From Synechococcus sp. Tobar12-5m-g (lineage in GTDB: Bacteria > Cyanobacteriota > Cyanobacteriia > PCC-6307 > Cyanobiaceae): a stretch of 64,000 bases of DNA. Shown here piece by piece: positions 1-8,397 of this stretch. Position 1 is the first letter of the stretch. Each line of letters opens with the position of its first letter. The stretch covers positions 1-64,000 of the forward strand of contig NZ_JAGQBB010000018.1 in NCBI RefSeq assembly GCF_024345415.1, read 5' to 3'. The notes under the pieces are model-generated. The model was not told the origin of the DNA, made no database searches, and saw nothing but the letters and a program-made list of their open reading frames with translations. Made by a program: the position numbers and the translations under genes.

Positions 1-2
1 AG

Positions 3-263
3 GGGGACGGGACGCTGCCGGAGGAGAACGTGGACAGCGAGTGCCTGCGGGGCGACATGCGGGCGCTGCTGGAGCAACTGCCGGACCTCCAGCGGGATGT
101 GCTGAAGATGCGCTACGGCATCGATGTCGAAGAACCGATGAGCCTCACCACGATTGCCCGCACCCTGGGCATGAGCCGCGACAAGACCCGCAACCTGGAG
201 CGCCGCGCCCTTGACGGCATCCGCTCCCAGTCCCGCAGGCTTGAGGGTTACCTAGTAGCTTGA
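3..263 (+). CDS. RNA polymerase sigma-70 family factor, C-terminal part
   Basis: This is the 3' end of a sigma-70 gene whose start lies before the window; the frame is open from base 3. The visible 86 residues cover region 4: LPDLQRDVLKMRYG is the region 4.1 helix, and SLTTIARTLGMSRDKTRNLE is the region 4.2 helix-turn-helix that contacts the -35 element. The tail after region 4 is short, as in group 1 and group 2 cyanobacterial sigma factors. The missing regions 1-3 prevent assignment to a particular Sig protein. A 34-base gap precedes the next rightward gene. Confidence 0.9.
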   Translation, partial: GDGTLPEENVDSECLRGDMRALLEQLPDLQRDVLKMRYGIDVEEPMSLTTIARTLGMSRDKTRNLERRALDGIRSQSRRLEGYLVA

Positions 264-297
264 GCATCTGAATCGTTGAAATAAGGGGCTTTTCGCC

Positions 298-1374
298 ATG
301 ACTGCGATCACCCCTTACTCGATCAGGCTGGATGTTTCCACGCACTGCCAGCTCAAGTGCCCTTCCTGCCCAACGGCCCAGGGCAAGATTGACACCGAGT
401 TGGGATCTGGCTTTGTGAGCTTGGATCAGTTTCGAGATCTGATCGAGAACAATCCGGATGTTCTTCATGTGGAGCTCTCCAACTGGGGGGAGTCCCTCCT
501 TAATCCCCAGCTGCCCCTCATGCTGGAGGTCGCCTACCGTCACAATGTGATCATCACGATCAGCAACGGCGCCAATCTCAACACCGTCAAACCAGAAGCC
601 CTTGAAGCGATTGTGAAATACAGGGTTCGGCAGATCACCTGCTCTATCGATGGTGCCAGTCAGGAAACCTATAGCCAATATCGAATCAATGGAGATTTTG
701 ATCGAGTCATCGCCAACATTCGCTCGATCAACCACCACAAGAGGGTTCACCGAACTCAGTTCCCCATTCTGCTGTGGCAGTTCGTCGCCTTCGGCCACAA
801 CCAGCAGGAGATTCCCAGGGCACGTACCCTTGCAGCCGAACTGGGAATGGAGTTTTACGTGAAACTCACCTGGGATGAGCAATTCTCCCCGCTGAAGGAT
901 CCCGACAAGCTACGGAAAGAGGTGAACAGCGGTTTTTCCAGCAAGAGCGAGTACCTTGCAACAACAAATCGCGACTACATGAGCGAGCAGATCTGCAAAC
1001 AACTCTTCCAGTCTCCACAGATCAACTGGGACGGTCGCATCCTTGGCTGTTGCGTGAATACATGGGGTGATTACGGCAACGCCTATGGCCAGCCTCTTCA
1101 GAAAGCACTCAACAACACCCGAATCCGCTATGCCCGGGAAATGCTTCTCGGGAAGGTGCCAACGCGTCCAGACATTCCCTGCGCGACCTGCGATAAGTAC
1201 CAGGCCATGCTGCAGCATGGAAGCTTCCTTCAATTGAAGGAAGCCAAAGAGTCCTGGCTGATTCGCCTAGGAGCAAAACTGGGACGGAATGGAATCGGCC
1301 TCCTCCGCATCTCCTGGGTTGCTCGGAAATGGCTGGAGGCAATCATTCTCTCGGGGATTCGCAAGAACCCCTGA
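298..1374 (+). CDS. Radical SAM/SPASM domain protein
   Basis: A 358-aa radical SAM enzyme. The CxxxCxxC motif that binds the SAM-cleaving 4Fe-4S cluster is C17, C21 and C24, near the N-terminus as usual. The C-terminal third has a SPASM-like cysteine pattern (INWDGRILGCC, then DIPCATC), the site of auxiliary clusters in peptide- and sugar-modifying members. The substrate cannot be told: no precursor peptide or partner is adjacent. Base composition is lower in GC than the flanking genes, which may point to separate acquisition. ATG start, 34 bases after the sigma gene. Confidence 0.85.
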   Translation: MTAITPYSIRLDVSTHCQLKCPSCPTAQGKIDTELGSGFVSLDQFRDLIENNPDVLHVELSNWGESLLNPQLPLMLEVAYRHNVIITISNGANLNTVKPEALEAIVKYRVRQITCSIDGASQETYSQYRINGDFDRVIANIRSINHHKRVHRTQFPILLWQFVAFGHNQQEIPRARTLAAELGMEFYVKLTWDEQFSPLKDPDKLRKEVNSGFSSKSEYLATTNRDYMSEQICKQLFQSPQINWDGRILGCCVNTWGDYGNAYGQPLQKALNNTRIRYAREMLLGKVPTRPDIPCATCDKYQAMLQHGSFLQLKEAKESWLIRLGAKLGRNGIGLLRISWVARKWLEAIILSGIRKNP

Positions 1375-1386
1375 CGACCGACCCGC

Positions 1387-1854
1387 CTAAAAGAACTGGT
1401 CGAAGTTGTCGAAGTCCACGGCCCTGAAGCTGCCGTCCTGCACCTGGCCCATCAGCCGCTCCAGCTGCATCCACAGACCCCCACCGGTCAGCAGCGACAG
1501 CAACAGCGCCACCAGCAGGGCGGTGCCACCACCGAAGCCGAACACCTGCAGGCTGCCGCCGATGAACAGCGTCACCCCGAGGATCACTCCCCCATAGGAG
1601 GAAGTGGTTTCCAGGCAGCCGAGCGGCAGCAGGGCCAGCCGATCCTGTTTCCAGCCATCCAACCGGTTCTGGACCAGCCTGGAGAAGGTCAGTCCGCAAA
1701 GCAGGCTGACCAGCAGGCCAACGCCCGCCAGGAAAAACGGCGGTTGTCCCAACGGGACGTACTGCAACAGGATCTCCTGGGCGTCGAGATCGCCGAAGCC
1801 GCCGCCAGCCAACAGCCCGGATGCTTCGCTCAGGTCGATCGGCTCGGAGGTCAC
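1387..1854 (-). CDS. Hypothetical membrane protein
   Basis: A 155-aa protein of unknown function with two or three hydrophobic stretches: about residues 38-60, then about 88-122, where a glycine-rich region (VFGFGGG) separates two possible helices. The ends are acidic; the C-terminus reads AVDFDNFDQFF. It faces the radical SAM gene tail to tail across 12 bases and follows the ABC1-family kinase on the same strand. The size and membrane pattern suggest a conserved cyanobacterial protein, but I recognise no family. Confidence 0.7.
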   Translation of the reverse strand: MTSEPIDLSEASGLLAGGGFGDLDAQEILLQYVPLGQPPFFLAGVGLLVSLLCGLTFSRLVQNRLDGWKQDRLALLPLGCLETTSSYGGVILGVTLFIGGSLQVFGFGGGTALLVALLLSLLTGGGLWMQLERLMGQVQDGSFRAVDFDNFDQFF

Positions 1855-1903
1855 GGGATGGCTGGCGGTGGAGGCTGCGACCCTAGCGATCGCTTCGCCG
1901 CCC

Positions 1904-3676
1904 TCAGGCGGCCGAGGCCAGGGGGTTGAGGCGCTGCAGCAGGTCGCCAGCCAGCTTGCGGGGCGAGAAAGTGCGCCGCAGAAGCCGGAGCAGGGCCTGG
2001 AGATCGTCGGTGTGCAGGTGGTTGTCGCGAACCAGCATCAGCAGCAGCCGCTGCCTCAGGCTGGCGCCGCGGCGGCCCAGCAGCAGGCGCAGGCCGGCAC
2101 CTGCCACCGGCAGCAGGTCGGCGTTGGCCTCATCCTGTTCGACCACCCCGAGCAGGTTCTCCAGCCGCTCCAGCTGCAGGCGGCCCTGGCGATCGAACAA
2201 CACCTCAAGGAGCTTCTCGCGTAGCTCCTCCGTGTCCCCCGCCAGCAGCCGCCGGGCCACGTAGGGGTAGGCGACCCGGATGATCCGGAAGCTGGGATCG
2301 AGCCGCAGCGCCAGGCCTTCCTGGCTCACCACCGCCCGAATGATCAGGGCGAAGCGGGCCGGCACCCGGAAGGGGTAATCGAACATCAGCTCGGAGAAGC
2401 GGTCGGTGATCGCCTTGAAGTTGAACGACCCGACGTTCTCGCCCAACTGTCCACCCAGCACCGTCTCCAGGGCCGGCACGATCGGGGTGAGGTCGGCGGT
2501 TCTGCTCAGAAAACCAAGGGTCTGGAAGTCTCGCGCCAGAGATTCGAAATCCCGATTGATAAGATGGACCACCGCCGCTGTCAGGGTGAGCCGATCGGCA
2601 TCGCTGATCGAATCCATCATGCCGAAGTCGACATAGGCCACATGCCCCATTGGACCGGTCTTGCCGGGCAGGGCGAAGAGGTTGCCGGGATGGGGATCGG
2701 CATGGAAGTAGCCGAACTCCAGCAGTTGCTGCAACCCGGCCATCACGCCGGTGCGGATCAGGGCGTCGGGCTCCAGGTGATGGGCCTCCAGCTCCTGCCT
2801 GTCCTGAAGCTTGATGCCGTTGATCCAGGTGGTGGTGAGCACCCGGCGGCTGGAGAGCAGACGCTCCACGGATGGAACGGTGACGGCGGGGTTGGCGGCG
2901 AACAGGGCGGCGAAGCGGTCGGCGTTGTCGGCTTCGCGCAGGTAGTCAATTTCCTCGAACAGGCTGCGGCCGAACTCATCGATGATGTCACCGAGGCCGA
3001 AGCCGAGGTTGAGCGGCAGGAAGGGGGCGCTGACCACCCCGATCAGGCGGATCAGCACCAGATCCCGTCGCAGCTGGAAAACCAGGTTCGGGCGCTGCAC
3101 CTTGACTGCCACCCAGTGGCCGCCAGCGATTTCCGCTTTGTATACCTGGCCGAGGCTGGCTGCCGCCACCGGATAGGCGGGAAAGTGCTCGAACAGCTGA
3201 TCGGCCGGCGCCCCCAGTTCCGCCTCGATCACCGCCAGGGCCACGGCGTGGGGGAAGGGGGGGAGGTTGTCCTGGAGCTGGCTGAGCTGGTCGAGCCAGT
3301 CGCGGCGCACCAGGTCGGGGCGGGTGGAAAGGGCCTGGCCCACCTTGATGAAACAGGGACCCAGGTCGGAGAGGGTGGTGAGGATGCGCTGGCCCAGCCG
3401 TTGCTGCACGGCCGGATCCTGGCTGTCGCCCTGCACCGCCAGCAGGACCGCCAGACCCAGCAGTTGCCAGACCACAACCACGAAGCGGGCGATCAGGATC
3501 CAGGGCCGCAACAACAGCCAACGGCGATCGGCCCGCGGGTCGTAGCGAAGGGTGGGCTCCCCATCAGGGGTGGCGACGCGGGCCGACGGGGCCGAAACAC
3601 TGGTGGTGATGGTGGAAACTCCCGAGCTGCCACAGGTCAAGCGACCAGACTCTAAAGAGATTCCCGCCTCGGCCAT
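1904..3676 (-). CDS. ABC1/UbiB/AarF family atypical kinase
   Basis: A 590-aa member of the ABC1K (UbiB/Coq8) family. Family motifs occur in order: the KxGQ motif in CFIKVGQALSTRPDL, the alanine-rich loop AAASLGQVYKA, the lysine of VAVKVQRP, the catalytic HADPHPGN loop near residues 322-330, and the metal-binding VDFGMM. A hydrophobic stretch lies near residues 58-80. Family members act in quinone metabolism or on membrane lipids; cyanobacteria carry several paralogues, so the exact role is open. The ATG start overlaps the divergent decarboxylase start by 2 bases (cCATGc). The first 35-40 residues are low-complexity, and a TTG 12 codons in is a possible alternative start. Confidence 0.92.
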   Translation of the reverse strand: MAEAGISLESGRLTCGSSGVSTITTSVSAPSARVATPDGEPTLRYDPRADRRWLLLRPWILIARFVVVVWQLLGLAVLLAVQGDSQDPAVQQRLGQRILTTLSDLGPCFIKVGQALSTRPDLVRRDWLDQLSQLQDNLPPFPHAVALAVIEAELGAPADQLFEHFPAYPVAAASLGQVYKAEIAGGHWVAVKVQRPNLVFQLRRDLVLIRLIGVVSAPFLPLNLGFGLGDIIDEFGRSLFEEIDYLREADNADRFAALFAANPAVTVPSVERLLSSRRVLTTTWINGIKLQDRQELEAHHLEPDALIRTGVMAGLQQLLEFGYFHADPHPGNLFALPGKTGPMGHVAYVDFGMMDSISDADRLTLTAAVVHLINRDFESLARDFQTLGFLSRTADLTPIVPALETVLGGQLGENVGSFNFKAITDRFSELMFDYPFRVPARFALIIRAVVSQEGLALRLDPSFRIIRVAYPYVARRLLAGDTEELREKLLEVLFDRQGRLQLERLENLLGVVEQDEANADLLPVAGAGLRLLLGRRGASLRQRLLLMLVRDNHLHTDDLQALLRLLRRTFSPRKLAGDLLQRLNPLASAA

Positions 3677-5066
3677 GCGCCTGCTGCAAGCCCTGCGCGC
3701 CCCGGGACCAGGCCTGGCCTTGCACCTGCCGGCCCATGGCCGCGGACGGGGTCTGCCTCCGGTGCTGCGTCAGCTGCTGGCAGCCCCCCCCGCTTCCTGG
3801 GACCTGCCCGAGCTTCCCGGCATCGGCGGGCCGCTGGAGCCCCACGGGGCCGTGGCCCAGGCCCAAGGCGAGGCGGCGCAGCTCTGTGGCGCCGACCGCT
3901 GCTGGTTCGGGGTGAATGGCGCCAGTGGCTTGCTGCAGGCCGGCCTGCTGGGCCTGGCTCCGCCAGGCTCGCGGGTCCTGTTGCCGCGCAACCTGCACCG
4001 CAGCCTGCTGCACGCCTGCGTGCTGGGCCAGCTGAGGCCCGTGCTGTTCAATCTGCCCTTCGATGCCGCCACCGGTCTGTGGTTGCCGCCCACGGCCGCC
4101 TGGCTGGAGCGGGTTCTGGAGCAGGCCGGCCCCCTTGCGGCGGTGGTGCTCATCCGGCCGACCTACCAGGGGCTGGCCGGTGAACTGGGCGGGCTGATCG
4201 AGCTGGTGCACCGCCGGGGCCTGCCGGTGCTGGTCGATGAGGCCCATGGGGCCCATTTCGGCGCCTTCGCCCCGCCCAGAGGTCTGCTGCCGGCCCCGGC
4301 CCTGGCGGCTGGAGCCGACCTGGTGGTGCAGTCGATGCACAAGGCCGCCGGTGGGCTGGGCCAGAGCGCCGTTCTGCTGCAGCAAGGTGAGCGGGTCGAC
4401 GCCGAGGCCGTGCAGCGGGGGCTGCTCTGGTTGCAGACCTCCAGCCCCAGCGCCTTGCTGCTGGCGTCGGCGGCGGCGGCCCTCACCCACCTTCACAGCC
4501 GCCGGGGCGCCCGGCAACTGCAACGCGCCCTTGGGATCGGGACCCGGCTGCGCCAGCGACTGAGCACCGAGGGAGTGCCGCTGGTGGCCAACCAGGATCC
4601 GCTGAGGCTGGTGCTGAACACCGCGGCCCTCGGCATCAGTGGCCTGGCGGCCGACACCTGGCTGATCGAGCGGGGCGTGATCGCCGAACTGCCGGAACCC
4701 GGCTGCCTCACCTTTTGCCTCGGCCTGGTTCCGCCGCCCGCCTTGGCCTGGCGCCTGAGCCGCCGCTTGCGCCAACTCGATGCCGCCCTCGGGGGGGCCG
4801 CCCTGCCGGCTTTTCAGCCGCCTCCTCTGCCCCTGGTTGCCGAGCCGGAACTACCGGTCGGACAGGCGTGGCGGGCGCCCAGCGAGGCTGTGCCCCTGGC
4901 CGATGCGGCGGGTCGGCTGGCGGCAGAGCCGATCTGCCCGTATCCGCCGGGCATCCCCCTGCTGATCCCAGGCGAGCGGATCGACCCACCCCGGGCCGCC
5001 TGGCTGGCGCGGCAGCGGCAGCTCTGGCCCGATCAGATCGCTGATAGCTTGAAGGTTGTGGCCTGA
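3675..5066 (+). CDS. Orn/Lys/Arg decarboxylase-family PLP enzyme
   Basis: A 463-aa fold-type I PLP enzyme of the ornithine/lysine/arginine decarboxylase family. LHLPAHGRG near the N-terminus is a variant of the family HTPGHKxG signature. VLVDEAHGAHF carries the cofactor-binding Asp and His, and SMHKAAGGLGQ carries the Schiff-base lysine, K223. The enzyme should remove the carboxyl group of a basic amino acid. The length matches the short cyanobacterial form without the wing domain. I chose the ATG that places the signature about 20 residues in; an upstream in-frame ATG at 3552 would run through the divergent kinase gene. It is directly followed by cbiT and cdsA, apparently as one operon. Confidence 0.85.
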   Translation: MRLLQALRAPGPGLALHLPAHGRGRGLPPVLRQLLAAPPASWDLPELPGIGGPLEPHGAVAQAQGEAAQLCGADRCWFGVNGASGLLQAGLLGLAPPGSRVLLPRNLHRSLLHACVLGQLRPVLFNLPFDAATGLWLPPTAAWLERVLEQAGPLAAVVLIRPTYQGLAGELGGLIELVHRRGLPVLVDEAHGAHFGAFAPPRGLLPAPALAAGADLVVQSMHKAAGGLGQSAVLLQQGERVDAEAVQRGLLWLQTSSPSALLLASAAAALTHLHSRRGARQLQRALGIGTRLRQRLSTEGVPLVANQDPLRLVLNTAALGISGLAADTWLIERGVIAELPEPGCLTFCLGLVPPPALAWRLSRRLRQLDAALGGAALPAFQPPPLPLVAEPELPVGQAWRAPSEAVPLADAAGRLAAEPICPYPPGIPLLIPGERIDPPRAAWLARQRQLWPDQIADSLKVVA

Positions 5067-5078
5067 TTGGCGCTGCGA

Positions 5079-5738
5079 ATGGGCGCTTCCGGGCAGGGCG
5101 GCAGTTCTGGATCTTGGTCAAGTGGTCCCAAGACTGGAACAAGCTTCGAATGGGACTTCGTGACCCCAGGGCTGCCGGATGGCGCCTTCGAGGATGCACC
5201 GGGATTCAGCCCGACGCCGTTGGAGCTGCGGGTGATGCTGCTGGCGCACCTGCGGCCCCGCAGGGATTCCGTGGTGTGGGACGTGGGCGGGGGAACCGGG
5301 GCCCTGGCCCTTGAAATCGCCCGGCTGATGCCTTCTGGCACAGTTCACACCCTGGAGCGGGATCCTGAGGCGATCGAGCTGCTGGAGAAGAATCGGCGGC
5401 GCTTCGCGATCGGCAATCTCCACATCCACGCCGGCCAGGCCCCCGACGACCTCCACCTGTTGCCGGCCCGACCCGACCGGGTGCTGCTGGAGGTGGGCCG
5501 CCCCTTGCCCACCGTGTTGAACGCCGTCTGGAGCGCACTCCAACCCGGCGGCCGCCTGGTGATCAGTACCGCGAACCTGGAGGGCCTGGTGGATGCCACC
5601 AACACCCTGGGTCAGTTGGAGGCCCTGGACCTGCAGGTGGTGCAGGCCACGGTGCACAGGATGCAGCGCCGGGGCAGCCAGGCCCGGTTGGCGGCGGCGG
5701 AACCCCTCTTCCTGATCGCGGCCGAGCGTCACGGGTGA
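5079..5738 (+). CDS. cbiT: Precorrin-6Y C15-methyltransferase (decarboxylating), CbiT type
   Basis: A 219-aa class I SAM-dependent methyltransferase. The SAM-binding motif I is VVWDVGGGTGALALEIA, followed by an acidic motif (HTLERDPEAIELL). Upstream, WDFVTPGLPDGAFEDAP resembles the CbiT entry motif and PTPLELR the following helix. CbiT methylates C15 and decarboxylates the C12 acetate during cobalamin ring synthesis. The frame is open to a TTG right after the decarboxylase stop; I prefer the ATG 12 bases later. The stop overlaps the cdsA start (GTGA). No other cobalamin gene is in the window, which fits the scattered cob genes of this clade. Confidence 0.85.
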   Translation: MGASGQGGSSGSWSSGPKTGTSFEWDFVTPGLPDGAFEDAPGFSPTPLELRVMLLAHLRPRRDSVVWDVGGGTGALALEIARLMPSGTVHTLERDPEAIELLEKNRRRFAIGNLHIHAGQAPDDLHLLPARPDRVLLEVGRPLPTVLNAVWSALQPGGRLVISTANLEGLVDATNTLGQLEALDLQVVQATVHRMQRRGSQARLAAAEPLFLIAAERHG

Positions 5739-6619
5739 ACGAACCCAGCCGAGCGCCCACCTCTCAGCCACGGGTGGCCAGCGGTCTGGCGGCCGGGGGC
5801 TTCGGCCTGGTGGTGGTGGGCCTGGGCGGCTGGTGGTTCACCCTGGCGGTCGGGGTGATCGTGCACCTGGCCCTGCTGGAATTCTTTCGGCTTGCCCAGT
5901 TCAAGGGCATCAGGCCCGCCACAAAAACCACCCTGGTGGTCTGTCAGCTGCTGCTGATCGCCACCCAATGGGCCAGCGGCGGCGGCACGGCCGCGGCGCT
6001 GGCGGCGGCCGTGCTGCCGGTGTCGGGTGCGGCCATCTGCGCCTGGCTGCTGCTGCAGCCGGTCACCGGCACGATCGCCGACATCGCCGCTTCCATCTTT
6101 GGCCTGTTCTATCTGGGGTTCCTGCCCAGCCATTGGCTGCGGCTGCGGGACCTCACCGCCAGCTCCCTGGCACCCCAGCTGGGGACCGCTGACTGGCCGT
6201 TCAGCCCAGGCATGGTGCTCACCCTGCTGGCCTGCCTGCTGGTGGTCGCCACCGACATCGGCTCCTATGTGATCGGTCGCCGCCTGGGACGGCATCCGCT
6301 TTCGCCGATCTCACCGGCCAAGACCGTCGAGGGCGCCCTGGGCGGGCTGGCCTGCTCCCTGCTGGTGGGGGGCCTCGGCGGGGTCCTGCTGGGCTGGCCC
6401 TGGGGCTGGGCCGTGGGAGGGGTGCTCGGCGGTTTGGTGTCCGTGTTCGCCCTGGTGGGGGACCTCACCGAATCGATGATGAAGCGGGATGCGGGCGTTA
6501 AAGACTCCGGCGACGCCATCCCCGGCCATGGGGGCATCCTGGATCGCATTGACAGCTATCTGTTCACCCCGGCGGTGGTGTTCTATTACCTGACCTTGGT
6601 GCTGCCCCTGGTGAGCTGA
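5735..6619 (+). CDS. cdsA: Phosphatidate cytidylyltransferase
   Basis: A 294-aa integral membrane protein of about eight hydrophobic segments that makes CDP-diacylglycerol from phosphatidate and CTP, the branch point to phosphatidylglycerol in the cytoplasmic membrane. The C-terminal CDP-diglyceride synthase signature is complete: SMMKRDAGVKDSGD then PGHGGILDRID. SPAKTVEGALGG, also conserved, precedes it. GTG start within the cbiT stop (GTGA), so translation is probably coupled. The downstream DUF2993 gene is convergent. Confidence 0.95.
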   Translation: MNEPSRAPTSQPRVASGLAAGGFGLVVVGLGGWWFTLAVGVIVHLALLEFFRLAQFKGIRPATKTTLVVCQLLLIATQWASGGGTAAALAAAVLPVSGAAICAWLLLQPVTGTIADIAASIFGLFYLGFLPSHWLRLRDLTASSLAPQLGTADWPFSPGMVLTLLACLLVVATDIGSYVIGRRLGRHPLSPISPAKTVEGALGGLACSLLVGGLGGVLLGWPWGWAVGGVLGGLVSVFALVGDLTESMMKRDAGVKDSGDAIPGHGGILDRIDSYLFTPAVVFYYLTLVLPLVS

Positions 6620-6631
6620 AGGGGAGGGAGG

Positions 6632-7276
6632 TCAGGGCGTCACCCTTGCTTCGCCATGGAGCTGAAGCATGCCCCCCTCGAGTTTGGCCGTGGTGATGTG
6701 GATAGCCCCATCCATCGGCAGACGGAGTCTCAGTTCGCCTTCGGGGGACAGGAGGCCGAGGCTGCCATCCACAGCCCTGGGACAGGTTTCCAGCTCCATC
6801 AACCGGCTTTCCCCTGCCGCCTGGGCCGCGAAGATCAGCGCATCTCCGACGATGCGCAGCTCCTTCAGGGGGGTCAGCCCCAGCAGTTGCTCGCCAAGGG
6901 TGTCGGCCAGACCCTGCCAGCGCGGCCGCGCCAGTGAGCCGGTCAGGCCGTCGGCGGTGAAGGCCACCTGGCCTTGCACCTGGAGAGGATGGTCAAGCTG
7001 GAACGACTGACCCCTGAGCAGCTTGCCGACCCTGACCTGCAACGCTCCGCTGCTCAGCTGCACCTGCTCGATCTGGAGGTCCTGGTACACCACCCGGCGG
7101 GCCATCAGGGTGAGGCCCTGCAGCTGGCCGCGCAGCATCTGCAGGGCCGTGCCGTGCAGTTGCAGATCCAGGCTCTCCACCGCTTCGCACTGGCTGCGGA
7201 TCCAGAGCTGGAGACCCGCTGCGATCAACTGCAGCAGCGGTCCTCCACCACTGGCGGCTGGGTCCGAGCCCGTCAT
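6632..7276 (-). CDS. DUF2993 (LmeA-like) domain protein
   Basis: A 214-aa protein matching the cyanobacterial DUF2993 pattern: an N-terminal segment (LLQLIAAGLQLWIRSQCEAVESLDLQLHG, given here only as residues 16-44), alternating beta strands, and the repeated theme of lipid-facing strands such as GLTLMARRVVYQDLQIE and LRLPMDGAIHITTAKLEGG. Relatives in actinobacteria (LmeA) act on mannose-containing lipids, and the fold is thought to bind lipids. The cyanobacterial function is unknown. It lies tail to tail with cdsA, 12 bases apart. Confidence 0.75.
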   Translation of the reverse strand: MTGSDPAASGGGPLLQLIAAGLQLWIRSQCEAVESLDLQLHGTALQMLRGQLQGLTLMARRVVYQDLQIEQVQLSSGALQVRVGKLLRGQSFQLDHPLQVQGQVAFTADGLTGSLARPRWQGLADTLGEQLLGLTPLKELRIVGDALIFAAQAAGESRLMELETCPRAVDGSLGLLSPEGELRLRLPMDGAIHITTAKLEGGMLQLHGEARVTP

Positions 7277-7436
7277 CGTGAGACTCTAATCATTTTGAGA
7301 TCAGCATTGTCAGAAAACGCAGAAACTTTTAACAGATTCAACCGGAAGAAAATCAGACAGTTCGCCAGCTGACTTAACTCTTGAGTTTCACGCCCATCTC
7401 TGTTGGCTAGGATCAAAGAGTTGATCGGTCATCGAA

Positions 7437-8354
7437 ATGAATTTCAAACGCTTGTTGCTGGCCGGAGCAACCGTAACGGCCCTCGGCAGTGCCACCCTCA
7501 TCACCCCCGCCAGGGCTGTCGAAGCCCCCGCCACCGGATCATTACCGACAGAAGGAAAAGCAGCGGACCTCACCTTGGCCGCCGGTGAACCCCTGGTCGC
7601 CCCGACTGCCCCCCAAACCCCGGTCGCCCAGGCCCAGGCGATCGAGGTGAACGCCTCCGGCGAGTTCGAGCAGGCACCTGGCTGGTACCTCACGGTGGGT
7701 GCGGGCGCTGCCTGGCCTTCTGATGTAGGTTTCCGCACTCGCAACTTCGACGACAACCTCAATGGCGACTTGCAGTTCGGCGGTGGCTTCTCCGTTGATG
7801 GCGGCCTCGGCTACGACTTCGGTGCGATCCGTGCCGAACTGACCTATGGCTATACCGCAGCCAGCCTTAACGAGATTTCCGTGAGCGACTTCAATCCGGG
7901 AGCCTCGGGCATCATCAACAAGAACGACATCTTCGCCAGTGCCTACTGGGACATCATTCCCACCGGACGATGGACCCCCTACATCGGTGGTGGGCTCGGC
8001 TACACCAACCTCAGCACGCCCAGCTTCAGCGTGGGTGGATTCCGCACCGGTAGCAGCAACAGGGGGCTGTTCGGCTGGCAGGCCAAGGTGGGCGTGAGCT
8101 ATGCCGCCAGCTACAACTTCGACGTCTACGCTGAAGGCACCTATTCCGGTACCGAGGGCTTCAGCACCAGCAACGTCCGCTACGACTCCTACAACGACTT
8201 CGGAGCCAAGTTGGGCTTACGCTATCGCTTCGGATCCCGTCCGGTGGTGGTTGTGGAACAACCCGTACCTGCTCCCGCCCCCCGGCCCGCTCCCGAGGTG
8301 TTCACACCTCAGCCAGCTCCCCAGCCCGTAGAACCCATCCGCGGCCTCTGGTGA
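7437..8354 (+). CDS. Outer-membrane beta-barrel protein
   Basis: A 305-aa secreted protein. Residues 1-27 form a signal peptide (KR, then hydrophobic LLLAGATVTALGSATLI, then a PARA cleavage site). Residues 80-270 show alternating hydrophobic strands typical of an OmpA-like or opacity-type 8-strand barrel: GWYLTVGAGAAWPSD, GGLGYDFGAIRAELTYGY, GRWTPYIGGGLGY, and a final strand GAKLGLRYRFG. The C-terminus is a proline-rich tail (about residues 275-300) that could span the cell wall. The 160 bases upstream are AT-rich and probably hold the promoter. A strong terminator hairpin for this strand lies 115 bases downstream, inside the convergent hydrolase gene. Confidence 0.8.
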   Translation: MNFKRLLLAGATVTALGSATLITPARAVEAPATGSLPTEGKAADLTLAAGEPLVAPTAPQTPVAQAQAIEVNASGEFEQAPGWYLTVGAGAAWPSDVGFRTRNFDDNLNGDLQFGGGFSVDGGLGYDFGAIRAELTYGYTAASLNEISVSDFNPGASGIINKNDIFASAYWDIIPTGRWTPYIGGGLGYTNLSTPSFSVGGFRTGSSNRGLFGWQAKVGVSYAASYNFDVYAEGTYSGTEGFSTSNVRYDSYNDFGAKLGLRYRFGSRPVVVVEQPVPAPAPRPAPEVFTPQPAPQPVEPIRGLW

Positions 8355-8397
8355 TCGAGCTTCGACGCGGCGGCGTTGTGCCCGGCAGGGCGGCCAC

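Noticed and set aside
3552-3674. Upstream extension of the decarboxylase frame to an ATG at 3552
   Set aside because: The extra 41 residues run antisense through the ABC1 kinase coding region, and the family signature is correctly placed from the ATG at 3675.
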